From positions 58,557,886-58,621,885 of the forward strand of contig CM049322.1 of assembly GCA_026874595.1 (NCBI GenBank): DNA of 64,000 nucleotides. The letters are read 5' to 3'. Numbering within the stretch: the stretch's first letter is position 1; each line of letters begins with the position of its first letter. This document shows positions 26,901 through 38,821 of the stretch, in pieces. A program made the position numbers and the translations under genes. Origin of the DNA: Sipunculus nudus. Taxonomy: Eukaryota > Annelida > Sipuncula > Golfingiida > Sipunculidae. The notes beneath the pieces were generated by a model. It saw only the letters and a list, made by a program, of their open reading frames with translations. It made no database searches and was not told the origin of the DNA.

Positions 26901-29900
26901 GTTTCTGTACATGATTACTGGCCCTGAGTGGTTTCTGTACATGATTACTGGCCCTGAGTGGTTTCTGTACATGATTACTGGCCCTGAGTGGTTTCTGTAC
27001 ATGATTACTGGCCCTGAGTGGTTTCTGTACATGATTACTGGCCCTGAGTGGTTTCTGTACATGATTACTGGCCCTGAGTGGTTTCTGTACATGATTACTG
27101 ACCCTGAGTGGTTTCTGTACATGATTACTGGCCCTGAGTGGTTTCTGTACATGATTACTGACCCTGAGTGGTTTCTGTACATGATTACTGGCCCTGAGTG
27201 GTTTCTGTACATGATTACTGGCCCTGAGTGGTTTCTGTACATGATTACTGGCCCTGAGTGGTTTCTGTACATGATTACTGGCCCTGAGTGGTTTCTGTAC
27301 ATGATTACTGACCCGGAGTGGTTTCTGTACATGATTACTGGCCCTGAGTGGTTTCTGTACATGATTACTGACCCTGAGTGGTTTCTGTACATGATTACTG
27401 ACCCTGAGTGGTTTCTGTACATGATTACTGACCCTGAGTGGTTTCTGTACATGATTACTGGCCCTGAGTGGTTTCTGTACATGATTACTGGCCCTGAGTG
27501 GTTTCTGTACATGATTACTGGCCCTGAGTGGTTTCTGTACATGATTACTGACCCTGAGTGGTTTCTGTACATGATTACTGGCCCTGAGTGGTTTCTGTAC
27601 ATGATTACTGACCCTGAGTGGTTTCTGTACATGATTACTGACCCTGAGTGGTTTCTGTACATGATTACTGACCCTGAGTGGTTTCTGTACATGATTACTG
27701 GCCCTGAGTGGTTTCTGTACATGATTACTGGCCCTGAGTGGTTTCTGTACATGATTACTGACCCTGAGTGGTTTCTGTACATGATTACTGGCCCTGAGTG
27801 GTTTCTGTACATGATTACTGGCCCTGAGTGGTTTCTGTACATGATTACTGACCCTGAGTGGTTTCTGTACATGATTACTGGCCCTGAGTGGTTTCTGTAC
27901 ATGATTACTGACCCTGAGTGGTTTCTGTACATGATTACTGGCCCTGAGTGGTTTCTGTACATGATTACTGGCCCTGAGTGGTTTCTGTACATGATTACTG
28001 GCCCTGAGTGGTTTCTGTACATGATTACTGACCCTGAGTGGTTTCTGTACATGATTACTGACCCTGAGTTTCTTCTGTTCCTCCCTCCTCTTCTCCAGCT
28101 TCTCTGCTTCCTCCTCACACAGCTTGTCCAGGTATTTCTGCATCATCCTGTTCTCCTGGTCCTTACGTTCAAGTTCTAGTAAACGTTCCTGTAAAAAATA
28201 CAGCAGTATATTATCAAGACTTACAGCTCCTGCTATCCTGGTCTTTACGTTCAAGGTCTAATAAACGTTCCTGTAAAACGTACAGCAGTATTAGTAGTAT
28301 CAAGATTATCTGCTTAATTGGTTTGGATAGCTGTACTTGTACATTCTACAAAAGAGCTGAAGGCTTTCAACAGTAACAGGTCTATATAACATTAACTGTT
28401 ATAACTGGAACATGACTGTGCAATGATAAAATATGAGAAAAATTACGCAGTCTAAAAGCAGGAAAGTATAGTAAATTATTGGAGACAATTTTTTTACATC
28501 GGAAAGTTACTAAATCTGCTATTTTGTTATTTTCTCTGTAATTTAAATCCTAGAAAGTACTGGTGTGGTGCCATCGTTATTTAAGTGATCCCTGAGTTAA
28601 GAGTATAAATAATACACTATTACTGGGAGGGGTACGCTCTCTCTGGGCTCTCTCACCTGTTCGTTTTCTTGGATCTGTTCCATGACTTTGTAACATCCCA
28701 GCAGTCTCTCCTGCTTACGTTTCTTCTCGATTTCCTCCTCGACCTGGATAGAGTTCTGACGATCGATCTCCATCATGTTGTCAAGGCGACGCTCCTCTTC
28801 CTGCATCTCCTTAATGATCTGATCCCTCTCCAGGATCTGAGCGTCACGGATCGCGTGGCATTTGGCGTTCAAAATAAGCTGCAGAAAACAATATTAAACA
28901 ATCCTGTTACAGTGCTATTTCTCTTGTCACTGATCGTATAGCATTTGGTTTTGAAAATAGGCTGCCTAATACCAAATAACAATGCTGTTACAGCGCTATT
29001 TCTCTGACTGTGGATTGGGTGGCATTAGTCGTTCAAAATAAGCTGCAGAAAACAAACATAATACTGTGTTATACTGTGCTATTGATTTACTAGTGTTGTG
29101 CCAGTTAATCCATTATATCAATGATTGGTTGGTTTTTTTATAACTTGAGGAATTGTCTCAATTGAAGACTAATGAAATATAAATATCCAGATTAAAAAAA
29201 AACCTAAACTGATATTGAATTTACAACATCCCAATTCTTTCTGCTTTCTTACTATTCAAACCTATTTTACACACAAACTGTGCTGACAGGAAGGCTTTAT
29301 TTTCAGGCTGTTATTATTTGTTTTGTGTGCCTGTCATGTCATATAGGTATGCCATGGGTTCTGACATCTAGTATAAGTATTAAGTAGTATTATAAGGTAG
29401 TTTGGGAGCTGACTTTATTTTATACAAGAATTTCTTTAATTTTTATTTTCAAAAGACTGTACTAGAGGGTACTGCAAAATATAAATTAATATATGTTTAA
29501 ATTTCCTCTTTATCCACAGGGAAGAAGCCTGTTTGGGGGTTATTTTGGATCACTAAAAATGCTATAAAAATGGTGGTGCTTGTCGAGGCATTTCTGTATC
29601 TATTGGGAAAAGCTGCTTATACGTTCATGTCATATATATGTTGGGGTGGATTTTTGAAGGGGGAAATCATGGGAAATTTTTTTGAGCCTACTGAATCTGG
29701 ATAGGCCCCAGTTCATGGCAGGTGAACAAACAATATCCAATGTAAAGTGTCAGATAGAAGTTGCATCAACAAGTATGGGTTACAGCCCAATGGAAATGTT
29801 ATGCAAGCCGTGAGGTTTGCGAGGCTTGTGTCAAACGGCTAGCAAGCCGATTAGGCGATCCTGCCATGATTGACACAAGCCAAGCAAATCTCATGGCTTG

Positions 29901-32900
29901 CTTTACATTTCATTGGGCTATAACTGATTTGTCCCACATGCTCTGCCTCCTTGGTCGAAGGTCACGCAATATTTGGAAAGTCACCATGCAACTTCACTTG
30001 CATGGTCTCTTTTCATGTCCCTGCAAGCAGATTTGAAAGTACAGTTAGAACAAAGGAAAATAGGCCGCATGTGGCACAAATATACTTGCGTGCATAGCTA
30101 TCTCACTACAAACACCCACTAACTCAGCTGGCGGTGCAGGTAACATCCCCTTTCAATGAAAGTAATACCCGCTGGTAGCCATGATTTATAGCTGAAAGTA
30201 AAGTCCGGGCAGGCCAATTGTGTGACATCATTCCCAGGTCCATGTAAGTGACAATATTAACATGGGTTCATGGTCACTTTGCCGCTTCCAAATGAACAAA
30301 TGTTAAGTATCTACTTTAGTAAAGTATTTGCTAATAAGTGCTCATTAGTCTATATAAGTATACCATATATTGACTTTGAGAACCCAAATTACTTTATGCC
30401 AATGGAAAAAAAATACAGGGCTTTCAATAAGAATAAAATTTGAAGAGGCTGGGACGCTTTGGGGAGTCCCATCTGAATTTGGAGCGTGCAAAAATGATAT
30501 GTGTCAAATTCTGAAGGATTTTGTAAAAACTGAATATTTTCATATTTTATATAAATATCATATCATTATATGTTTAGAAAATGTGTAGTTAGATGAATAT
30601 TTGCCTATAGCAAAATATAGGCCTGAGATATCAGAGCAGCATTTAAACAACTGACGGATTGTTAGAAGCATCCCCTGGGTTATGGTCATTGACTGGTCAA
30701 CACAGTACTTAAGGTACTAAAGCCAGAAATTTGCACGTCTCATCAGAAGTGAGCATATTTTAGAGATTTCAAGTGTCAGGTACACTTACCCCCGCACTTA
30801 CGTCCTGAAGGCCCTGAAAAGAGTCATAGATTTTCCTGAAGAAGCCACCAGTTGCGTGATAGCAGGGGAAATTGACAATCAAAAGGAGACCATTTCTGCT
30901 TATTGTAAAATTTGGTCTCTGACAGGCTTAGACCTGCACATAAGTCAACAGCCCCTAATCAAGATTATTTTTTGGAACGAATTTCCCGCCATATATTCAG
31001 CTTTTTAAGGTAATACAGAGATAAGAGCACCTGTGCCATTAATCCACAGTCTACAAGTATATATCACCTCAGATATATAATACAAATATAAGAGCACCTG
31101 ATTAAGGGCCATTTATCCACATTCTACAAGTATATATCACCTCATTCAGATGTTTGATCTCATCCTCCTGCTCTTGTAGCTGCTCGATCGCTTTCTGTCG
31201 GAGATGCTCTCCCTTCATCTTCTCCTCCTCCTCAAGGTCGTTCAGCTTCTCGTTCTGACGACGCTGAAGGTCCTTCATTTTCATATAGTTCTTACGTTCT
31301 TGAACTGCATCCTGGGAAATGTTTAAAATATTTTTAATTAAAATCAATTTTTAAATTGATGTAGGGTTTAACAATGAAGACCACCAGACTTGGCCTGTCA
31401 AACTGATACTGCAGGAAACATGTTAAGCAGAGAAAAATGCAAACTAACAAGTTTGCAAACTAGGATTGACCAACTGCTGGAAAGAGTTGGTTGTAAAATT
31501 GCGCTTTAAATGGCAATAATAAAAGATCAAAGACAGATTCCAAACTTCTTGTGCAAAATTTATTTCTAAACTATATAAATATTCAATTTTGTCACATGGT
31601 TCAGGGAAAAATTATCTGAAACAGACCCTTAGATTGGTTAGCCTTTCTCCTTGTCATGCAGTAATTAACTGACAAATCATCATTCAAATAACATCCAACA
31701 AAAAACATTTTTTCTTACATGGTGCTGACACAGTTTGTTATTTGATGTTGGACATTATATCTCTATTGGATAATAAACAGCATTAACTTATTAACCCAGG
31801 ACATAAGACAGTGATGTTATACTGACTTTAAACCAAAACACATTGATGTAACATTGTACTGTTACAGTCCTAGTGCCTGTAGATTAATAATAAGTTTACT
31901 TATTTCTCAGGTATATACTTCAAGAATACATGATTGTAGCATACATACCAGTATCTCTTCTTTTTCACGCTTCTGTCTCTCCATAACTGCATCCTTTTCC
32001 TGTTTGGTGAGGACACGAGACATGCGCTGGATTCTTTCAAACTCAGCTCGCGTCATGACGATGCTCTGACCTGATGGATCATCTTGTGGTACTCTGGAAT
32101 AAAATACAAAACAAACCCTGATGTTGTAGCCTGCTCTCAACATGAAATACTAAATACTGGGCCTTAAAATTCACCATAAGAAAGGGATTAAGAGTCACTG
32201 CACTAAATTTTATGCATTCTGTAATTCAGCTTGGAGACATGATTCAGTAATGACAAGATAAGAATATAAATGAACAAGAGGCCCATGGGCCATGACGCTC
32301 AGCTGAACTTGAATTACAAGCATGTTTTGCATGCAAAATCTAATGAATATGTAGTCATCAGACATTAGTTTTAACTGGTATTGCAAGAATTAAATTTTGC
32401 TGGTAACAGCATGTTGCGCATACAGACTAGAAATAAAGTGGAACTGCAAGGTTTTTTTTGTTCTGGAATGCACAGACAATGAATAAATGATAAATCAACA
32501 TACCAAACTTGAGCACATAACCTGGTGTTGAGAAAATGGAACAACTATATTTTTTCTAGTGTAAAACAACAAGGCCTCATGGAAACATGTGTAATGGAAT
32601 AAACAGCAGGTTTAGTGCTTGGGTGATATGTGTGTAGAGGAGTTATGTCACACTGGAGGACAGATTGGCATGAAATCAGTTTTATGGGGTTTCAGGATTC
32701 CTGCTGATAAAGCGACATTTTACATTTAAATTTGTATTGACTGTTTTAAAAAAAACACTTAACTTACCATGAAAAGGCATGCCAAGGTGTAGGAACAGTT
32801 GAAGGTTAAAACATGTGTTCCACTTGTAATCTTGCCATCATGCCAAAGTTATTTATGGATGTCTAGAATCTTGATGTGAACTGATGTTGGGATTGTGTGA

Positions 32901-35900
32901 AGGCTATTTATAGAGACTAAAGGTATTGATGAGATCTGGTGTTGTTACTATGTCAAAGAGATTTATAGATACTTTTATCAGTTAGCAAATAGTTATTTTG
33001 TTGAACAAAGTGTTTTTCATGCTAATATATTAACTTTTTTGTATCAATATATTCTGAATATTAATAGATGGCTAGTGAATGAAAAATCAGATACAGAAAT
33101 CTTATTTTTGGAATAATCTTATGTATACATAAACATTAGTTGACTTTGTACAGCATAATAAATATTCATAGAATATTTCAGGTCAGATGTTATATGTTTA
33201 GACAAATAGGCTACAAGGTTGCATGACTAAGGTTAACATCCGATAATTCACTGCAAAATGATTCAAATGGACTGATTAAACTTAATTAAAAGAATTATTA
33301 TTTTGGAGATCATTCTTGAGTAATATGAATCAAATTTAGATTTTGCAGACACAAGGTGGTCATAATAAGATACAGGAAAATAACAAGTTCAGGTTCTTAT
33401 AAAACCAGTTGAAAAGAATGGTTGTAGTTTGCTAATAATTTCAGAATATTATGGTACAGCTAGTGTGCAGTGCTTTAAGCTAAGTTGGGTGAAATATTTA
33501 ACTATTTGGGTAACAGAGACCTTTTTCTAAGTTTCTAAGATGACTTTTAATGGGCCTCCCTGCATGTCAAGAGAGAAGATTCTAGGTCCAGGCGTTACGA
33601 TTTGTGCCCTGTTAACAGATGACCCAATCTTAAGGTCTCACAAATAGAGAAAATAATTCGTAAAAATCGAAAAAATACAGGTGGCGCCACCAGACTGCAG
33701 AAACTGATGAAACATCCCATGATCAATATCCATACAAAGAATCCTGGTGATCAATGCAATAGTTGTTCAGATATTTGAGCTTTTGTATCAAATTTTCCAT
33801 TATTCTGGGGGGTACTTCTGAGCCCCATAGCTCAGAGGTTATGGGTAACAGAGACCTAGTTTCAGGTTTCCAAGGAGACCTTTCATGGGCCTCCCTGCAT
33901 GTCAAGAGAGACGATTCTAGGTCCAGTCATTAGGATTTGTGCCCTGTTAACCGATGACTGCATCTTTTAATGTCTCAAAAATAGAGAAAAAAACATGTAA
34001 AAATCGAAAAAATACAGGTGGCACCACCAGTCTGCAGAAACTGATGAAACACCCCATGATCAAAATCAGTGCAAAGAATCATGATGATCAATGCAATAGT
34101 TGATCAGTTACTTGAACTTTTGTATCAAATTTTCCATTATTCTGGGGGGTAGTTCGGAGCCCCATAGCTCAGAGGTAATGGGTAACAGAGACCTTATTTC
34201 AGGTTTCCAAGGAGACTTTTCATGGGCCTCTCTGCATGTCAAGAGAGAAGATTCTAGGTCCAGTCGTTACGATTTGTGCCCTGTTAACAGATGACTGCAT
34301 CTTCAGAGGTCTCAAAAATAGAGAAAAAAATTCGTAAAAATTGAAAAAAATACAGGTGGCGCCACCAGTCTGCAGAACTGATGAACCACTCCATGATCAA
34401 TATCCATGTAAAAAATCATGACCATCAGTAATGTAGTTAATGAGATATTGAAGTTTTTGTATGAAATTTTTTACTATTCTGGGGGGTACTTCGGGGCCCC
34501 ATAGCTCGAAGGATATCGGTAACAGAGACCTAATTTCTGGTTTCCATAGACATTTTTTCATTGACCTCTCAATGTCTCAAGAATGAAGATTCTAGGTCCA
34601 GTCTTTACAATTTGTGCCTTGTTAAGAGATGTTCACATTTTTAAAGGTCTCAAAAATAGAGAAAAAAATTCGTAAAAATCGAAAAATACAGGTGGCGCCA
34701 CCAGTCTGCAGGAACTGATGGAACATCTCATGATCAATATGCATGCAAAAAATCATGACCATCAGTGATGTAGTTAATGAGATATTGATGTTTTTGTATG
34801 AAATTTTTGACTTTTCTGGGGGGTACTTTTGGGCCCCATAGCTCAAAGGATATGGGTAACAGAGACCTAATTTCTGGTTTCCAAGGAGATTTTTCATGGA
34901 CCTCTCAGAATGCCAAGTTACAAGGTTTTAGGTCCAGCGGTTACGATTTGTGCCTGGTTAACGGACGGACGACGGACAAAGAGTGATCGCTATAGCTCAG
35001 ATGACTTTCAGTCAGCTGAGCTAAAAATCTGTTGGGAAATGAAATACTTTCCTACTGCTGAATGTTATTGAAATTTGTTAGAACTGTGATTAGCTGCATC
35101 ATAGGACAAACTGTATTTACTGCATTGATGTTAAATGACTAAATAGAGAACATTGTACAAAGAAATTAATACAAGCACAAACTATGTTTAACAGTTGGAT
35201 GACCTGGCAATTATAATTCAGGAATTTTTTACTGTGCAATTCTCACAACCAATGCACAGACATGAACAATTGTGTTTTTGATTCAGGTATGCGCAAGTTG
35301 CATTTTTCATACAATTATTTGATACTGTCTCCTGACATGCTATAACAATAACTCATAACTTAATCCTTATTACAACTTTTTTTCAAATCTGCTGTTAAAA
35401 TTAGTTTAGGTGCACCTGTCCACATCAGAATCAATGAACTTACATGAGATTCCTGATAAGGTCTTTAGTGATGACCTGCACCGTCTCCTTTCCGTTGTTT
35501 CGGTTCCCTCTTTTGGCGCTCCTCTGCGCTGCCTCCTTCTCTAGCCGAGTGTTCGGCTCTGTGGCCCACCTTTCCTGTAGCATCTCGTCTCTTTTTGTGG
35601 CGCTGTGTTTGGAGCCAAACAGGGACTCGTCTACTTGTGAGCATGGTGCTACAGCCCTGTACTGTCTTGTTCGTGCTCGGCGAGAGCTGGCTGAGGAGTG
35701 ACTCCCTGAACCTGCGCTGATGGCACTGCCAGGCTGTAATCAGAAAATCACAAGCTGCTCTGCATCAGGTCTTCTTTATTATTGTATATTGACCAGCTTT
35801 AACTGCCCTGAAGCTTCAAGAGGAAGTGTATTTTTTTTTATCAGCTGTTTAAAAAAATTAACAAACATGATGCTGATATATATATAACAGAATAAGCAGG

Positions 35901-38692
35901 CAAGTTGATAATGGTTTGTCCCATCTTTTCATGAATGTGAGCCGTGGTCAGATAAACATACAAGAGGTTGTTGATAAAAAGGATGTGCCATTTTATTTTT
36001 TAAGTAATGTTTTGTTTAGCCTGCCAAGCAAAGCCACAAAGGCTGCCCAAGTGAGACGTGACACTTTTTTGGTAAACCCAAGAAATAATTTTATTAATTG
36101 TAAACCAGTCATATTCTATGGTAAAGGTGCAATCTAGCCAGTAATATCTGCCCCTCGCGCAGGGATTATACACTTATCCTAGATATTGTTTCATGTAACT
36201 GCTGCTTGGCATGACACAGTTCTCCACCCAGGAACACCAGGGCTGCACAGAGTGAAGAATTGTAACAGACCACTGTTATTACATTATGCGGCCAGCACTA
36301 ATTTCAAACATGCAACAACGGCTCTCATTGGTTTGATAACAGCAAAACCATGTTGCAACAGGTAATGGCATGACTGAATATATATAAAAGCAATATATAT
36401 CAGGAGCAAAAATAAATTTTCCCCATTAATGAAGATTTATATTTAAGTACAAAAAGATCAACTATATTTAAGGCAAGTTTTTTTTAAAACCAATGTTATT
36501 TACACTGGTAATTAACGTTTACTTACATCATTTATAAAAAAGGCTTTTTACACTCTTATATTAAAAACCTAAGCAGTGGGGTATCTTAATATGACACTAA
36601 TAATATCAGTGGACACCATGCTTGATAATTAGCACGTTCCTTCGTAGTTTTCCTACTGTCAGCAGCCACTACCTTGTGCTCTGCAGACCCTAGAATGAGC
36701 AGCAGTCCCTGTCATCTATGTCACTGTTCTCAACCATCATCTTTAAAGATGTATCATCTTTATTGCATAATCAATAGCCATTTAGTATTTACTCATGTAG
36801 GCAGGCTACAGGGTGACTTTGGCAGCCTAACTGTCAATAACTAATGGGGTAACAGTGGAGGGTATGAAGGACAATGCCTGAATAACTATGATCTAAGAGA
36901 GACTTCTCCAGTCAGGCTGTAATGAATGGTTGGTTGTCAAATGGTAGCCCACTGTGTCAACTTATACAAATCTTCCTTGCCAGTGCTGAATGGAGCAAAA
37001 AATCACATTACTGGCCCAAACTAGTGAGAAACCAACCGTTGAACAGAAAGTGTTCAAGAATAAAGTATTTTATCATAGGGCTCTAAGCATGAACTCTGAC
37101 ATGGGCAAGTTGCAACTTAGGTCACTGTGCATCAAAATTCAGTTAAATGCAGTAATGACTGGTTTGTTTATATCTCATTCAGATATAAGAATAGATCTTA
37201 CATATATATAGAAATTACATATATGAATGGAATGCTATGACAGGACTAAATGACTGTGGAGTTCAATTAAATTTAAATATACTTATTTACAGTTTTTTAT
37301 ATTAATAACATTTTGCTACAGTTATTTACAGTTTTTCACAGCGTAATGCAAACATTTTTTACTTTAAAAAAAAAGCAACCCTAATGCCATTAATAGATAT
37401 GATTATAGAATTGGTGCCTACTGGATTTATTTAAAGAATAATGTTGAAAAGACCATATGACGAAAAATGGTGACTTTATGATTTACATATCACCATGATA
37501 TACCAATAAATCTGTGTTGCTGTCATTAATATATTGCCCTATATCAGTATAAAAACTATAACCTTCATATAAAATTTCAATTTTCTGGTAAGCACCTTTA
37601 AATAATCGCTCAGAATTATGTTATTACTTAGATAAATCTCAGACACATATTCACAATTTCCTTAAACAAGAATATATAACCGATACAATATGAGTATATA
37701 TAATCTGATAAAGTGATATCATGTTGTCTGTAGACAGTGTAATACAAATAAATATAGATCTATAATGCAGTGAACACTGAGCTTTGTGGTTTCTTTATTC
37801 TTAGCCCCATTGATTCAGACTCTATATTATTAGTCCCTGCCATATATTGAGTCTGATAGCATTACAGTGAGAGTTTCTACAATATAAGCCTCAGACTACA
37901 CGCCACCCAATGCCCTTGTAACCAGTGTTAACAGGTGTTTATTAACCCATGCCTGTGGTCATTCTTCAGAGAAGGGCCCGTTGAAACAAAATGTACAACA
38001 TTTTAGCTGTCAATCACTGGAGTCAGCGAGGCTATCAGTGAGGTTATCAAGTGTGCCTGTTCGACTGTTCTTCTCTGTCCCTACTAAACTCGCTGACATG
38101 CCTCTGGTTAAAAGGTCAGTAAATGTTTAAAAAAGATAATCCAAGTTTGATTTTAGTTGCTATCAAATCCATGAAACACATGCTTATTGGTTTTAAAATG
38201 GTATAATCCTGTGTCTTGTTGTTTGGCAGTAAACAGGCAGTCAAAGAAGATGCAACGGATCTGTTGCATCTTCCATGGCTTATATTGTAGCAACTCTCGC
38301 TGTACCGCTGATGGACTCAATATATGGCAGGGGCTAATAATATTGAGTCCGATTCAATTGGGCTACTCTATTCTATGAAATGGTAACTGGTATTGGTAAA
38401 GCCTAATAAGTAAAAATCATTAAGATTAACAGAGCATCACATCTAATGACGTCTGGGAACATTTGATTAAATATTGGCCAGACCTGCCCTTTAAGTCATA
38501 TAATTTATAAAACACGCATGTCAACACTGGATCTTTTATCAAAATGGTCTTTTGGGAAAATGGCGACTGCATGTTCAACGCCTTGGACATATAGCACAAT
38601 AAAATATTAAGAACAAAACAGATCTAACACTAGTAACAGCATGAACAAACCAGCCGATATGAAGAATAAATGATAGAGAACAGACTTACCAT
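20945..38692 (-). CDS. CFAP45: CFAP45, ciliary microtubule inner protein
   Basis: Eleven coding exons join without a frame break: 38690-38692 (ATG only), 35444-35733, 31949-32093, 31141-31311, 28657-28878, 28063-28188, 25026-25133, 24300-24424, 23563-23745, 22704-22928 and 20945-21035, giving 562 residues (human about 551). Diagnostic stretches are QVDESLFG near the N-terminus, VPQDDPSGQSIVMTRAEFER, LILNAKCHAIRDAQILERDQ, EKEQERIRIEKEKEVARLRA and EVKRKKLAELR near the end. Beyond residue about 100 it is almost all Glu/Lys/Arg/Gln-rich coiled coil. The family (CCDC19/NESG1) lies inside the B-tubule of axonemal doublets with CFAP52 and is reported to bind AMP. Most donors are consensus; exon 6 uses GTCAGT, which seeds the minisatellite at 25648-28067. 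Exon 1 holding only the ATG makes the start firm. A second possible last exon lies at 18341-18416. Confidence 0.96.
21231..21492 (+). mobile_element. tRNA-derived SINE
   Basis: The head is tRNA-like on the plus strand: A-box-like GCTGGTGTAATGGTCAAGGT and B box GAGTTCGAATCC. The body has CCCTGGGGCAAGGTC and CCACCCAGCAGTA and ends near GGCCTGATCAG. The copy at 47757-48025 has the same order (CCCCTGGCGAAGGTC, CCACCCAGGGCTTA, GGCCCTAGATCAG), which defines a family. It lies in the last intron of CFAP45, in antisense orientation to it. Confidence 0.75.
23190..23295 (-). mobile_element. Decayed SINE fragment
   Basis: On the plus strand GGAGGAAACTGGAGGACATG, then GAGAACACCCAC and CAACTCTCATAG parallel the order in the SINE at 558-806 (GGAGGAAACCGGAGTACCCG, GAGAAAACCACC, CACTCTCATAG). 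The B box has decayed. It lies in the CFAP45 intron between exons 9 and 10. Confidence 0.55.
25648..28067 (-). repeat. 30-bp minisatellite seeded by a splice donor
   Basis: About 79 near-identical 30-bp units (plus two decayed ones at 25650-25710) fill the CFAP45 intron next to exon 6. Read with the gene, the unit is CCACTCAGG|G(T/C)CAGTAAT then CATGTACAGAAA. Exon 6 ends at 28063 inside the first unit, at CTCAGG|GTCAGT, so each unit copies the last bases of the exon and the donor. About 26 units keep GTCAGT and about 53 have GCCAGT; a few units at the far end carry a second change (CACACAGG). Units are otherwise nearly identical, which implies recent expansion or homogenisation. At 30 bp the repeat keeps the frame, and in the CFAP45 frame it reads LR(V/A)SNHVQKP. 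Confidence 0.97.
28225..28270 (-). pseudogene. Duplicated start of CFAP45 exon 6 (pseudoexon)
   Basis: Read on the minus strand, TTTTACAG|GAACGTTTATTAGAC copies the exon 6 acceptor and first codons (TTTTTACAG|GAACGTTTACTAGAA), giving ERLLDLERKDQDSRS. It then meets a strong donor, AGCT|GTAAGT. The piece is 46 bases, one more than a multiple of three, so splicing it in would shift the frame. It lies about 82 bp upstream of the real acceptor as a tandem copy. It is probably silent, but it has both splice signals. Confidence 0.7.
28850..29090 (-). repeat. Three-copy tandem repeat over the exon 5 acceptor
   Basis: The boundary of CFAP45 exon 5 (CTGCAG|CTTATTTTGAACGCC on the minus strand) is present three times at a spacing of about 82 bp: the real one at 28878, a decayed copy near 28960 (CCTATTTTCAAAACCAAATG) and one near 29042 (CTTATTTTGAACGACTAATG). 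The second still resembles the exon (PIFKTKCYTISDK against LILNAKCHAIRDA); the third stops after LILND. Only the first is a complete exon. Confidence 0.75.
29779..29924. mobile_element. Near-palindromic short element
   Basis: Two arms of about 55 bp are inverted copies (arm 1 begins GTTACAGCCCAATGG, the complement of arm 2 begins GTTATAGCCCAATG) and both reach TTGTGTCAA at the centre, leaving a loop of about 35 bp. This fits a foldback MITE. It lies in the CFAP45 intron between exons 4 and 5 and would form a hairpin in the pre-mRNA. Confidence 0.7.
32274..35024 (+). mobile_element. Helitron-like / pearl-like repeat element
   Basis: The left end reads ACAAGAGGCCCATGGGCC, then GACGCTCAGCTG. 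The right end is a hairpin (CTCAGATGACT, TTC, AGTCAGCTGAG) followed at once by CTAA. A 3' hairpin next to CTRR is typical of Helitrons. The same two ends bound an element of similar size at 42565-45178 in reverse orientation. The right half is a tandem array of about 335 bp (separate entry). No replicase or helicase is visible, so it is non-autonomous. It lies in the large CFAP45 intron between exons 2 and 3. Class assignment is inference. Confidence 0.65.
33508..34990 (+). repeat. 335-bp tandem array, about 4.4 copies
   Basis: The landmark GGTAACAGAGACC recurs at about 33508, 33843, 34180, 34518 and 34853, with TACAGGTGGCGCCACCAG and GAGCCCCATAGCTC at fixed places in each unit. It is the internal repeat of the element at 32274-35024. 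Copies differ by point changes and small indels. Confidence 0.9.
37804..38363. mobile_element. TIR element with TA target
   Basis: The left end (GCCCCATTGATTCAGACTC) and the complement of the right end (GCCCAATTGAATCGGACTC) match over about 75 bp, including the shared block CCTGCCATATATTGAGTC. TA dinucleotides flank both ends (37802-37803 and 38364-38365). At 560 bp with no transposase it is a non-autonomous TA-targeting DNA transposon. It lies in the first CFAP45 intron. Confidence 0.7.
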
Positions 38693-38821
38693 GTTGATGT
38701 TGTGTTCTTAGTGTGTCAGACTTCAAATTAATGGTAGTATTTCAATGATTTCAATGATAAACAACGAGCCCTGACGTTTAGCCTGGTTGTCATATGCGCA
38801 CAAATGTTTTATTTACACGAC

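Noticed and set aside
25648-28067. CRISPR-like regular array
   Set aside because: There are no unique spacers; units are contiguous 30-bp tandem repeats in a eukaryotic intron.
25647-28118. 823-codon minus-strand frame (repeated VIMYRNHSG)
   Set aside because: It is out of frame with CFAP45 exon 6, and only shows that the repeat unit is open in several frames.
25708-28179. 823-codon open frame on the plus strand over the 30-bp array
   Set aside because: A 30-bp repeat with no stop is open along its whole length by arithmetic. The frame has no context of its own and lies over a CFAP45 intron.
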